A stretch of 53,632 nucleotides of DNA, taken from assembly GCA_003635195.1 (NCBI GenBank), contig PYIY01000166.1, positions 1 to 53,632 on the forward strand, in the 5' to 3' direction. Below are positions 1 through 7,679 of this stretch, piece by piece. The stretch comes from Candidatus Poribacteria bacterium (GTDB lineage Bacteria; Poribacteria; WGA-4E; WGA-3G). A model generated the notes under the pieces. It was not told where the DNA came from, did no database searches, and saw nothing but the letters and a program-made list of their open reading frames with translations. The position numbers and the translations under genes are program-made. Within the stretch, counting starts at the first letter, position 1; each line of letters begins with the position of its first letter.

Positions 1-434
1 TTCAGTGTGATGCCTAAGATGTTCTGGCAGAAGATCGCAGTATTGTGTTTTTTCGAGTAGTAGTTTGAACAATAAGGCATCTTCTCTGCCTCCCGTGGTA
101 GATTTGAATCATCCACACTGAGGGTGATACACCTTCGGGATTGCGTTGAAGCACTCTTACTTTCCGTATCTTTGATGAAATCAAGAGCCATCGCACATCC
201 GAGTCGAAGATTCAAATGTTTCGCATGATAAAGACTCAGAAAGCTAAGATTGCGATAGAGACGTGATTTCGGTAGTTTCAAGGCATCTGCGACTTGATTC
301 GGGTTGTAAAGTCCAAAGAGATGGCAAACACACAGCAGAAGTAGCGTTTCAACGACTTGCTGCCTCATCCGCCGAAAGTAAGAAGAAAGAAGGTCTTGAA
401 AAAAGAGGGTAGATTTGATAAGCTTATACCGCAT
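1..434 (-). CDS. DDE transposase, N-terminal part (runs off window)
   Basis: An open frame starts with ATG at 434 and stays open for 144 codons to the left edge, so the C-terminal half lies outside the window. A good Shine-Dalgarno (GGAGGA) sits 6 bases before the ATG. The protein begins MRYKLIKSTLFFQDLLSSYF, continues with a helical region containing PNQVADALKLPKSRLY (looks like a helix-turn-helix), then SVDDSNLPREAEKMPYCSNY, where the DD is a plausible first catalytic aspartate of a DDE transposase. It is not the same family as the element at the right end of the window. The family (IS4-like superfamily) is inferred; the region 435-560 should hold the element's end, but I could not define an inverted repeat because the other end is missing. 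Confidence 0.65.
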   Translation of the reverse strand, partial: MRYKLIKSTLFFQDLLSSYFRRMRQQVVETLLLLCVCHLFGLYNPNQVADALKLPKSRLYRNLSFLSLYHAKHLNLRLGCAMALDFIKDTESKSASTQSRRCITLSVDDSNLPREAEKMPYCSNYYSKKHNTAIFCQNILGITL

Positions 435-707
435 GAGATGTCCTCCGTGTTGACTCGAAGTTGGTTTTTCTGAGTCACTACGATGCCATCTCATGCCATA
501 AAAATCAAGAAACTTCTTTAAAACTATCGCATTTTCATCTTGTTATACCTATGATCTATTGATGATTACTCACTCCTTGATAGATTTGATAAATATCAGT
601 TTATAAACAAATCTACAATTACTTGTACATCAGAGGGTTATTGAGGTTGTAAATCTCACCAGCGTAGCAGGGACCCGTAGTATAATTGGTACTATCAAAA
701 TAAAAAA
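435..707. other. Intergenic region, no gene seen
   Basis: Nearly 275 bases between the partial transposase and the terminator of the next operon. It is AT-rich and probably holds the outer end of the left-edge insertion element. I see no ORF with a ribosome binding site, no RNA gene and no clear repeat. Confidence 0.4.
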
Positions 708-750
708 CCGCTCTTATATCCTTACCTCAACGGCAGGTGTATAAGAGCGG
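701..750 (-). terminator. Rho-independent terminator of the 773-2509 genes
   Basis: An 11-bp perfect stem (CCGCTCTTATA at 708-718 pairs with 740-750) with a 21-base loop is followed on the minus strand by TTTTTTA (701-707). It lies 23 bases after the stop codon of the 773-1597 gene and is a textbook intrinsic terminator. Confidence 0.85.
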
Positions 751-772
751 AAGATTTTGATTTTGTGTTCTA

Positions 773-1597
773 CTACTGCAAGGCTTTGAGGTCGCCCCAG
801 GTGACAGCTGCTTTTCCTTTCGCTTCAACAGGCGTTCCTACATTCACCATATCAGGTTGTTGCGAAATGAAATCAATCATTTCGATAAGTACCTGACCCC
901 GCGGCAGGTCACCCCGATTGGGTTCTTGCATGCAGATACCGACGCGTCCGCTACTATCGTTCAATTTGATAATACCCGGGTCGAAGAATCCAGCACCGTT
1001 ATCACCAAAAACGACTTCAACACTCCATGGCGGGACGATCTGTTCGCTTTTAAAGGGTCTTTCAGAGGTAAATTCAGGAAGTGTCGGCGTATATTTCTCA
1101 CCATCGGCTGTCGGTGTAATTTGCGTACCGCCACCCCACATATCTGCGTTGATATTGATGATAGTCTTCAAACCGTTTTCACCATTCACCCCACCACCTT
1201 CAGTAACGTAGAAGATGTAATCAGCGCAATTGAGAATGATGTTTCCACCGTAGAGGAAGCGTTCAGCGATAGAATCATCTACCTGTGAATTTCCGGGCGT
1301 GTAGAGCGTTGTCGGGAACCAGCCGAAGATGATAAGGATATCTGCGACATCATCGTCGATGCGTTCTTCTGCCCAGGGACCGATTTCTGCGTCGGTTTTG
1401 TAAACAACATCGCCAATGGTCGGGACAGCACCTTTAAGGTCCTCAAAGACAATTGCGCGCTGGATATCCGCATTGTCTTTTGAGATCCAACCTGTGTTTT
1501 CGCTGAAGATAGCGACATCGCCTAACTGTGCCCAACTCGACATTGTGCATGTAACCATTAATAAAACCACAACCAGTGCTAATGCATTACGTACCAT
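773..1597 (-). CDS. Secreted protein with C-terminal WGxLK tag (paralogue 1)
   Basis: 274 residues. The N-terminus is a signal peptide (MVRNALALVVVLLMV, likely cleaved after SSWA). The body has an alternating hydrophobic pattern (DVAIFSENTGW, ADILIIFGWFPTTLYTPGN, GGNIILNCADYIFYV) reminiscent of a ThuA or glutamine-amidotransferase-like Rossmann fold, but I cannot name the family. It closely resembles the next gene (shared NADMWxGGT, KYTPxLxxFTSERxFK and VEVVFGDNGAGF segments), so the pair is a tandem duplication. The last residues, EAKGKAAVTWGDLKALQ, match the C-terminal motif seen in three other proteins here. SD-like AGAGAGG lies before the ATG. It is probably co-transcribed with 1691-2509 and ends at the 701-750 terminator. 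Function unknown; likely periplasmic or surface. Confidence 0.85.
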   Translation of the reverse strand: MVRNALALVVVLLMVTCTMSSWAQLGDVAIFSENTGWISKDNADIQRAIVFEDLKGAVPTIGDVVYKTDAEIGPWAEERIDDDVADILIIFGWFPTTLYTPGNSQVDDSIAERFLYGGNIILNCADYIFYVTEGGGVNGENGLKTIININADMWGGGTQITPTADGEKYTPTLPEFTSERPFKSEQIVPPWSVEVVFGDNGAGFFDPGIIKLNDSSGRVGICMQEPNRGDLPRGQVLIEMIDFISQQPDMVNVGTPVEAKGKAAVTWGDLKALQ

Positions 1598-1690
1598 TAA
1601 TTTTTCCTCTCTTTATGTTTGCCCCGATGATACCGAACCATATTACCAGGGCAATAAGTGTTACTAAGTAAAGTTCCAACGACGTTTGGG

Positions 1691-2509
1691 TTAGAATTTT
1701 GACTTAAGATGTCCCCACGTCGTAGCAACTTTTTGATTTGGATCAACTGCTTGAGCACCGAGTACTTCAAACAAGTAATTATCAATCATTTCGGCAAGGA
1801 CTTCACCACGCGGAAGCCCACCGTTATTCGGTTCTTGAAAAGCGATCCCAATACGACCACCGGTTTCGGTATCGTGAACAATCGCGGGATCCAAGAACCC
1901 AGCACCATTATCTCCGAAGACCACTTCAACTTCCCAAGGATCCACAATCTGGGCTTCCTTGAAAGTCCGCTCTGAAGTGAATTTGTCAAGACTCGGGGTA
2001 TATTTCTTACCGTCATTGGTCGGTTTGATAGCTGTACCGCCCGACCACATATCGGCGTTGATATCCATCATATTCTTCAAACCTTGTTCACCATTTGCAC
2101 CGCCACCTTGGGTAACGTAGAAGATATAATCCGCAGTGTTTAGGAATATATTTCCACCTTCAAGAAACAATTCAGCGACAGAGTCATCCGGATCTTGGTT
2201 ACCGGGTGTATAAAGCGTTGTCGGAAACCAACCGAAGGTGACGATAATATCAGTAACACCGTTATCGGTGTGGTCTTCTGCCCAGTCTCCAATTTCTTTG
2301 TCGGTTAGTATAACGACCTTTTCAGGCGTCTTGAGAAGGTCTTTCAGTTCCTCACCCTCTGCTGCAGCGGTGCCTTGTGCAATCCATCCGGACTGCTCAG
2401 TGAATATCGCGACTTTCCCCATCGGAGCAGATATACCGATACTCGGCAAGGTGACTATCGCAGCAAAATATGCTGCGATAGCAATAGCAAAAATTATCAG
2501 TTTACGCAT
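1691..2509 (-). CDS. Secreted protein with C-terminal WGxLK tag (paralogue 2)
   Basis: 272 residues, with a signal peptide (MRKLIIFAIAIAAYFAAIV; probable cleavage near GISA). The domain is the same as in the downstream paralogue: VAIFTEQSGW, TDIIVTFGWFPTTLYTPGN, GGNIFLNTADYIFYVTQGG and VEVVFGDNGAGFLDP are conserved between them, including the spacing. The protein ends AVDPNQKVATTWGHLKSKF, a version of the shared C-terminal motif. It is first in a two-gene unit (93-base gap to the paralogue) and has its own consensus promoter at 2625-2654. It could be a sensor, a binding protein or an enzyme; no catalytic residues can be assigned. Confidence 0.85.
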   Translation of the reverse strand: MRKLIIFAIAIAAYFAAIVTLPSIGISAPMGKVAIFTEQSGWIAQGTAAAEGEELKDLLKTPEKVVILTDKEIGDWAEDHTDNGVTDIIVTFGWFPTTLYTPGNQDPDDSVAELFLEGGNIFLNTADYIFYVTQGGGANGEQGLKNMMDINADMWSGGTAIKPTNDGKKYTPSLDKFTSERTFKEAQIVDPWEVEVVFGDNGAGFLDPAIVHDTETGGRIGIAFQEPNNGGLPRGEVLAEMIDNYLFEVLGAQAVDPNQKVATTWGHLKSKF

Positions 2510-2624
2510 GTAATCTCCTTTTATTTCTTGATGATTACAGTAAATATTTCATTCTGTCTTGTTGGAGCATTCATATCGACAATTCTTTTCTGAAATGCAG
2601 ACGTGTTTGCATTCTAACATCATT

Positions 2625-2654
2625 ATTATACTAATATTTCTCGGTTTTTGTCAA
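2625..2654 (-). promoter_or_regulatory. Sigma-70 promoter for the 1691-2509 / 773-1597 genes
   Basis: On the minus strand, TTGACA (2654-2649), an 18-base spacer and TATAAT (2630-2625). Both hexamers match the consensus perfectly. It points at the 2509 start about 115 bases away. Confidence 0.75.
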
Positions 2655-2715
2655 ATTATTTTTTTTTAATCATGAATCAGGGTCCTAAGCCTTTTCCACA
2701 ACACTGATAATATTT

Positions 2716-3996
2716 CTATGGCAGGTTGGGTTTAGTTAGCAGATGTGCAGGCGGTAATTCGCCTGTCAACGTTTCTAAAAATTCGACCAAATCCGCCTTT
2801 TCCTGTTCACTGAGCCCAAGCGGTTCCAATGTCCCCTCGCGTTGACCGACGAAATTGCCGCCCGTGCCGCCGATGTTATTAAATTCAATTACGGATTCGA
2901 GTGTCGGAAAGTCACCGGTATGAAAGTACGGTGCCGTTAGTGCTATATTGCGAAGTGTTGGTGTTTTGAACTCGCCTTGATGTTGCTGTATCGGTTCCAA
3001 AAAATTTAAAATCCGTGTCGCAACAGCGGTATCATCGCTATAGGTCCCACCGCCATTAAACGAGTCTGCTAAGAGCAGCGAAATTCCGGCATAACGCCCA
3101 GTATCCTCCGGCAACTTACCTTGTGGAATCCCTAGGTTATGAAACTCATTATCTGTAAAAGTAGGTGTATCATGGCAAAGGACACAAACACCTTTACCGA
3201 TGAACGTTTTTAATCCTCGTTTCGCTTCAGACGATATCGCCTCCGTATCGCCTGCAACGAATCGATCAAACGGCGCATCTCGACTAATCAAGAGACGTTC
3301 ATAAGCCTCGATTGCCTTGCCGATATTTGCGAGAACGGTATTAACGGCGTGCTGATCAGCTTCGGACATACTATCAAAGGCGGAATCGCCGGGTTTGCCG
3401 TCAGTGGGAAAGCGTATTGTATCTTCCAGTTCTGGGAGTTCCCCGAATACTGTTTCATAATCTGCTGCGTAGTGTTGATGGATGAGATGTGCATATTGGA
3501 GTCGCGTGCCTGCCTGTTCCGCCTCACCTTCGAGGGCGACCAACGCTTGCGACCACAGCGTATCTGACCGGCCGTCCCAAAACTGCCATTCGTTATATGC
3601 AGCATTGAGCAGCGTCGGTGCATTTCTCGTCCCTCTTCCCGCGCCTAATGATGTCGCTTCAACATCGGCGAACCCATGAAACGGTGAATGGCATGTTGAA
3701 CAGGCGACCGTTCCATCCTTTGAAAATCGTACGTCAAAGAAAAACATTTGTCCCAACCGCGCGGCATCGGCGTTATCGGCGACACGGTTTGTAGGGTTAA
3801 GTGGCGGGGCCTCAGGCAGTGGTGATAGACGTTGAATCACACTCCACTCGCGAGCTGTGAATATATCATCCGCTTGCTCAGGGACCTCTGCCATCTCTGA
3901 TGTTTTTTCTTCGCCGCACCCATAGATAGATAACATGAAACTGAATATCATGCAGACGATTAGAAGACGCACGGTTTTACTCCATTTTCGGGGCAT
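2716..3996 (-). CDS. Di-haem cytochrome c peroxidase / MauG-family lipoprotein
   Basis: Two c-type haem sites are visible: CSTCH (residues 99-103 from the 3996 start) and CVLCH in the C-terminal half, followed by family-typical GEFKTPTLRNIALTAPYFHTG. This places it in the bacterial di-haem CCP/MauG family, which reduces hydrogen peroxide or oxidises protein substrates in the periplasm. The N-terminus has a lipoprotein-type signal (LLIVCMIFSFMLSIYGC). The frame is open further upstream to 4209, but that would overlap the preceding gene by over 230 bases and bury the signal. ATG 3996 overlaps the upstream gene by 20 bases. GTG 3972, with GGAG 7 bases before it, is an equally good start and would leave no overlap. 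Its position directly after a formylglycine-enzyme-fold gene suggests translational coupling. Confidence 0.85.
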   Translation of the reverse strand: MPRKWSKTVRLLIVCMIFSFMLSIYGCGEEKTSEMAEVPEQADDIFTAREWSVIQRLSPLPEAPPLNPTNRVADNADAARLGQMFFFDVRFSKDGTVACSTCHSPFHGFADVEATSLGAGRGTRNAPTLLNAAYNEWQFWDGRSDTLWSQALVALEGEAEQAGTRLQYAHLIHQHYAADYETVFGELPELEDTIRFPTDGKPGDSAFDSMSEADQHAVNTVLANIGKAIEAYERLLISRDAPFDRFVAGDTEAISSEAKRGLKTFIGKGVCVLCHDTPTFTDNEFHNLGIPQGKLPEDTGRYAGISLLLADSFNGGGTYSDDTAVATRILNFLEPIQQHQGEFKTPTLRNIALTAPYFHTGDFPTLESVIEFNNIGGTGGNFVGQREGTLEPLGLSEQEKADLVEFLETLTGELPPAHLLTKPNLP

Positions 3997-4882
3997 CCAT
4001 TGCGCATCGGAATCCGAGTATTTGTCCGCTCGCCACGATGTCGTCATATTCCCGAAACGCGCACCGCATCTGCTCAGAACCGGCGAACCAACTTGCACCG
4101 CGCCACGATTTCTTCCCCATCCCGCTCGTTGGGGGGCCTTTCGGATTTTCCGCCGGACTGACAAAGTAGTATTCCGCGTCAAACCAATCAGCGACCCATT
4201 CTGCGACATTTCCTACCATGTTGAGCGCGCCATACGGACTCGCGCCTTGCTCGAAACTCTTCACAGGTGCCGCCATCGCGAAACCGTCAAGGTGGCCATC
4301 GAACTTCCTTTCGTCATCAAAGTTACATTTCGTCGGATCGAATTCATTGCCCCAGGGCCAGATACGTCCATCGCTGCCACGCGCCGCCTTTTCCCACTCC
4401 GCTTCAGTCGGCAAGCGTTTCCCGACCCACTCGGCATAAGCAGCTGCATCGCCCCACGTCACGCCAACTACGGGTTGATCCGGATGATTGAACTTTGGGT
4501 TATCCCAGAAGATCGAATTTCGGTGTCCCGTGGCTTCAACAAATTTAGTATAATCGGCGTTAGAGACTTCGTGCTTATCAATAAAATAGGCATCCAAGAA
4601 TACCTTATGCTGCGGGAGTTCATCAAGCGCATCCGTCATCGGATCGACCTCTGGATCGCTGCCCATGATAAACTCACCAGCGGGGACGTAGACCATACCC
4701 TCGGGGATATCTATCACTATAGGTGTCGGTTCCGGTACGACTTCTACTGTCAGCTCCTCGGCAACTTGAATATTTTCTTCTGCTTCTTCTTCGACCACCA
4801 TCTGCTCATCGCTACCACAACCGATTAGGCTCACGATTAACAACATCAAGTAACAGATAGCGTGTTTCAGTATGTTTGACAT
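3977..4882 (-). CDS. Formylglycine-generating-enzyme-fold (SUMF1-like) lipoprotein
   Basis: 301 residues: lipoprotein signal (LLIVSLIGC, Cys about residue 22), an acidic linker, then the FGE-sulfatase/SUMF1 domain: MVYVPAGEFIMGSD, DKHEVSNADYTKFV, GKRLPTEAEWEKAARG, YPWGNEF-like WPWGNEFDP, NMVGNVAEWVADW, and the final LGFRCA. In true formylglycine-generating enzymes two cysteines (Cys336 and Cys341 in the human protein) lie in the segment after RGGS. Here that segment is RGASWFAGSEQMRCAFRE, which lacks both. The domain therefore more likely binds or serves another oxidative role than sulfatase maturation. No sulfatase gene lies nearby. The stop overlaps the start region of the cytochrome c peroxidase gene. 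Confidence 0.85.
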   Translation of the reverse strand: MSNILKHAICYLMLLIVSLIGCGSDEQMVVEEEAEENIQVAEELTVEVVPEPTPIVIDIPEGMVYVPAGEFIMGSDPEVDPMTDALDELPQHKVFLDAYFIDKHEVSNADYTKFVEATGHRNSIFWDNPKFNHPDQPVVGVTWGDAAAYAEWVGKRLPTEAEWEKAARGSDGRIWPWGNEFDPTKCNFDDERKFDGHLDGFAMAAPVKSFEQGASPYGALNMVGNVAEWVADWFDAEYYFVSPAENPKGPPTSGMGKKSWRGASWFAGSEQMRCAFREYDDIVASGQILGFRCAMDAPKME

Positions 4883-5045
4883 AGATGTTAATTTTTCTTT
4901 AATTAGGACGGCCCCAATGTTCTTTCATTCACTTGCAAGATTGGAAGCGTCAAAGGGGAACCTCCGCTTTTTCTGTTCCTTCCAGCCTACCATCCGTCAA
5001 CATCCGCCTTGTGTTAATAATTGCCAGTCTTTGCGATATGTTGAG

Positions 5046-5861
5046 TTAAGGGTTCTTTACACAGCGGAATCCAACGGAACTGCTGTGATCGCTACACTGT
5101 GCTGGGTAAATATAAGCGACAGTTGTCCGCGTATCTCCTGCACCGTTCGTCCACGAACCGCCTCGAATCGCGTATGTTTGCCCATCTGTTGTCTCCGACC
5201 ATTCTACTACCCATTCCCATACATTTCCTGCCATATCGTGCAATCCGTAAGGACTTATACCGCTTGTAAAATTTCCGACAGGTGCTGGGGTCATCGCATA
5301 GCCATCGGTGCTGCCGTCCATGCTCCCACCGTCGTCGAAATTGCCGCGCGCTGCGTCGTAATCATTACCCCACGGATAGAGCCTACCGTCTGTGCCGCGT
5401 GCTGCCTTCTCCCATTCGCTTGCCGTCGGTAACCGCTTACCAGCCCATGCAGCATAAGCCTCAGCATCTTCCCAATTGACCCCAACAACGGGTTGATCTG
5501 GCGCGTTCAGCCTCGGATCTTCCCAGAACTTCGGTTTTCGGTGTCCGGTCTCAGAGAGAAATTCTGCGTACTGCTTGTTTGTAACCTCATATTTATCGAT
5601 GTAAAACGCAGCGACAAAAACTGTCCGCGTGTCGGCTTCTGTCCCGAACGTCAAGAGAGTCTTGCTATCTGTGCCGAGTCTGACCTCTCCAGCTGAAACG
5701 AAAACCATCTCTTCAACGTCAATCGGGATGTCGGAAGCTGCCAGAGATGTTTGTGAATCTATGAAATCTTCTGGTGTCTCATCACCACCGCACGAAATCA
5801 AATTAATGTTTAAGCCAACAATGAGACTTAAGATAGCACAATGTTTGACTGTTGCTTTCAT
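5046..5861 (-). CDS. Second formylglycine-generating-enzyme-fold lipoprotein
   Basis: 271 residues from ATG 5861, chosen because it puts a lipoprotein signal at the N-terminus (MKATVKHCAILSLIVG...LISCGG); the frame is open to 5906 but the extra residues look non-coding. FGE-sulfatase domain motifs: MVFVSAGEVRLGTD, DKYEVTNKQYAEFL, GKRLPTASEWEKAARG, YPWGNDYD, DMAGNVWEWVVEW, YAIRGGSW, and SVGFRCV at the end. The segment after RGGSW (TNGAGDTRTTVAYIYPAQC) lacks the paired catalytic cysteines of real formylglycine-generating enzymes. It is a diverged paralogue of 3977-4882 (similar domain, different linker) and is separated from it by 163 bases. The partner or substrate is unknown; probably anchored in an envelope membrane. 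Confidence 0.8.
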   Translation of the reverse strand: MKATVKHCAILSLIVGLNINLISCGGDETPEDFIDSQTSLAASDIPIDVEEMVFVSAGEVRLGTDSKTLLTFGTEADTRTVFVAAFYIDKYEVTNKQYAEFLSETGHRKPKFWEDPRLNAPDQPVVGVNWEDAEAYAAWAGKRLPTASEWEKAARGTDGRLYPWGNDYDAARGNFDDGGSMDGSTDGYAMTPAPVGNFTSGISPYGLHDMAGNVWEWVVEWSETTDGQTYAIRGGSWTNGAGDTRTTVAYIYPAQCSDHSSSVGFRCVKNP

Positions 5862-6029
5862 GCTAAAGTGAGTTAATAGTGAGTGAAACATAATTTTGCA
5901 TAGCACCGTGTATAGCCTAAACTGTCAGCAGTCAGTATTCCGTCATCACAGTTTTTGTTAGCACAAATTGACTGTAGCCCCAATACGGAATTGAGGCTAC
6001 AGGTTAACAATAGTTTCGATGCCGAAGTA

Positions 6030-6827
6030 CTACTGTAGTGATTTTTTGAGCTTGCCCCAAACAACGCTCACCTTACCAGTTGGATCCACCGCTTTTGCCG
6101 TCGCAAAACGGTTTGAAATGAGCTCTGCGTACTCCGTAGCGATCTGAGGATTTGGTGGTATGGCTGTGCCGCAACATGAGGTGTGGAAGTTGATAAACCA
6201 CCCTTCCATGTCCTTTGTACGGTAAGCGATTGGGTCTGCGTTTACGCCATCGTCGGCATAACTTTCGTACTCAAAATCGTTCGCTTTCAAGACAGCGAGA
6301 CCTGAGGCGCGATTTGAACTCCACTTTTTGAGTGAAGGTATTAACTCCTTGCCGAGATCCGTTGGGCTGACTTGCGAGACCGTGCCGTTTGTAATCGTGG
6401 CACCGAACACGCTTTGTTGTCCAGCACCGGCAGCGGTAACACGCGCCCCTTTATGCCAATAATAGTAAAAGGCGTAATCGCCGATGAAGCCACCGATGCC
6501 GCCTTCTCTCAACCACGTATAGACAAGGTCTTTCTTGCCTTCTTTCTTGAATATTGTGCCAGGGGTATTCCCTTGCGTGATGATATAGATCCCCTTTGGG
6601 TTCGCCTTCATATACGCCGCTAACTCGTCACTATCGACGATTTCAGCAGTTAACTTTTTCGCCTCCAGTTCCTCCACCATCATCTCAGCTAACTGCTTCG
6701 GGTTCGGGACAGCTAAACCTCCACCGTTTTCAACCGCTGCGTCATAAAAGACAGCGACATCTTGTCCAAATGTGTAGCTCGTGCAAATCAGCACGAGAAT
6801 TGATGCAAAACAAAGTAGCCTTTTCAT
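6030..6827 (-). CDS. Secreted protein with C-terminal WGxLK tag (third)
   Basis: 265 residues with a cleavable signal peptide (MKRLLCFASILVLICTSYTFG). The body shows DVAVFYDAAVENGG, KGIYIITQGNTPGTIF and REGGIGGFIGDYAFYYYW. The last segment parallels the GGNIxLNxADYIFY segment of the 773 and 1691 proteins, so the three may share a ThuA/glutamine-amidotransferase-like fold at low identity. A CC pair (HTSCCGTAIP) is present. The C-terminus reads AVDPTGKVSVVWGKLKKSLQ, again the shared tag. It has its own promoter (6880-6909) and SD-like AGGGAC before ATG. Function unknown. Confidence 0.8.
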   Translation of the reverse strand: MKRLLCFASILVLICTSYTFGQDVAVFYDAAVENGGGLAVPNPKQLAEMMVEELEAKKLTAEIVDSDELAAYMKANPKGIYIITQGNTPGTIFKKEGKKDLVYTWLREGGIGGFIGDYAFYYYWHKGARVTAAGAGQQSVFGATITNGTVSQVSPTDLGKELIPSLKKWSSNRASGLAVLKANDFEYESYADDGVNADPIAYRTKDMEGWFINFHTSCCGTAIPPNPQIATEYAELISNRFATAKAVDPTGKVSVVWGKLKKSLQ

Positions 6828-6879
6828 TTCTTGTCCCTCCTAATTTGCGGTTTCAAGTTGATTCTCCATCATTGAATGC

Positions 6880-6909
6880 AGCATAACACAGTTAAACAGA
6901 AATTGTCAA
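6880..6909 (-). promoter_or_regulatory. Promoter of the 6030-6827 gene
   Basis: Minus-strand TTGACA (6909-6904), 18-base spacer, TATGCT (6885-6880; 4 of 6 matches to TATAAT). The start codon lies about 50 bases further on. Confidence 0.6.
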
Positions 6910-6923
6910 GGAAAATGTGAATA

Positions 6924-6966
6924 GCTGTCAGTTTCCAGAATCAGGTAAGTGCTGACTACTGACGAC
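6924..6966. repeat. TCAG-rich dispersed intergenic repeat
   Basis: Contains CTGTCAGTTTCCAGAATCAG and TGCTGACTACTGACGAC. The same short words (CAGTTTCCA, GCTGACTACTGA, TCAGCA) recur between genes near 10826, 12048, 25004, 34470, 46338 and 46493, never inside a recognised gene. The rest of the gap 6967-7118 holds nothing I can name. Confidence 0.5.
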
Positions 6967-7118
6967 TCGCCGGTCTGAACTGGGATTTATGGGGTTGAAG
7001 GATGGATGGAATTAGCGGTGTTTTTGAGTAGAAATTGTGCTTGCCAAAGATTGGTTTTTTGCCAAAATGGTCTGTTTTAGGCCTTATTGGTTTGTGTTTG
7101 CGGGAAGTCAAGAAAATT

Positions 7119-7147
7119 TTGACTTTTTTCATAAAGTATGTTAAAAT
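7119..7147 (+). promoter_or_regulatory. Sigma-70 promoter of the GIY-YIG/DGQHR cluster
   Basis: TTGACT (7119-7124), 17-base spacer, TAAAAT (7142-7147). It ends 28 bases before the ATG at 7176, consistent with a short 5' leader that includes the AGGGG ribosome binding site. Confidence 0.7.
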
Positions 7148-7175
7148 CAGTTTTTAAATCGTGCTAGGGGATGCT

Positions 7176-7679
7176 ATGGTATATCAAGATGTGATAAGTC
7201 CAGTAAAAGACGTGCGGACCTATCGAGTCAATTTTCTGCTCTGGAAAGAACAGTGGGATGCTTACATCGCTCCACCAATGCCATTGAATTGGAAATGTGT
7301 AAAATTTGAGGAGAATAGTGCAGCGCAGATCCCTACAGAAAAAGGGATTTATGCCTTTGTCATTGAGCCGAGACTTCCGCAATTTCCATCACACGGTTAT
7401 GTGACCTACATTGGAGAAACAGGACATAACAGTAACCGTAACTTACGAAAAAGATTTAGAGATTATCTGAATGACAAAAAGAAGCCGAAAAGAAATCTAA
7501 TTCACTCCATGTTGACTACATGGGAGGACTACCTATATTTCTACTATGTTGAAGTCGATCCATCTCAAATGGATATAAAACAACTGGAGCAAAAGTTGTT
7601 GGATACCTTTACACCCCCTTACTCTCAAGAAGGATATTCAACAGAAATAAAGGCCGCAGTCAACTTATCAAGAGTGTGA
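7176..7679 (+). CDS. GIY-YIG nuclease-domain protein
   Basis: 167 residues from ATG 7176, which has AGGGG six bases before it; the frame is open from GTG 7161, but that start would fall almost at the predicted transcription start. GIY-YIG hallmarks in order: KGIYAF (GIY 57-59), TYIGETG (YIG 78-80), NLRKRFRDYL (catalytic-type Arg near 91-93) and QLEQKLLDTFTPPYS (candidate metal-binding Glu 138). The family cuts DNA with one metal ion and occurs in repair, homing and restriction enzymes. The N-terminal 55 residues are not recognised. The stop overlaps the next start (GTGA), so the two are translationally coupled and probably act together. Confidence 0.8.
   Translation: MVYQDVISPVKDVRTYRVNFLLWKEQWDAYIAPPMPLNWKCVKFEENSAAQIPTEKGIYAFVIEPRLPQFPSHGYVTYIGETGHNSNRNLRKRFRDYLNDKKKPKRNLIHSMLTTWEDYLYFYYVEVDPSQMDIKQLEQKLLDTFTPPYSQEGYSTEIKAAVNLSRV

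Noticed and set aside
857..1288. 143-codon plus-strand frame opposite the 773-1597 gene
   Set aside because: It is the reverse-strand shadow of a gene with a signal peptide, conserved paralogue and terminator.
3935..4828. 297-codon plus-strand frame opposite the SUMF1-like gene
   Set aside because: Shadow of a well-supported FGE-fold gene; its protein is rich in Arg, His and Cys, typical of antisense frames.
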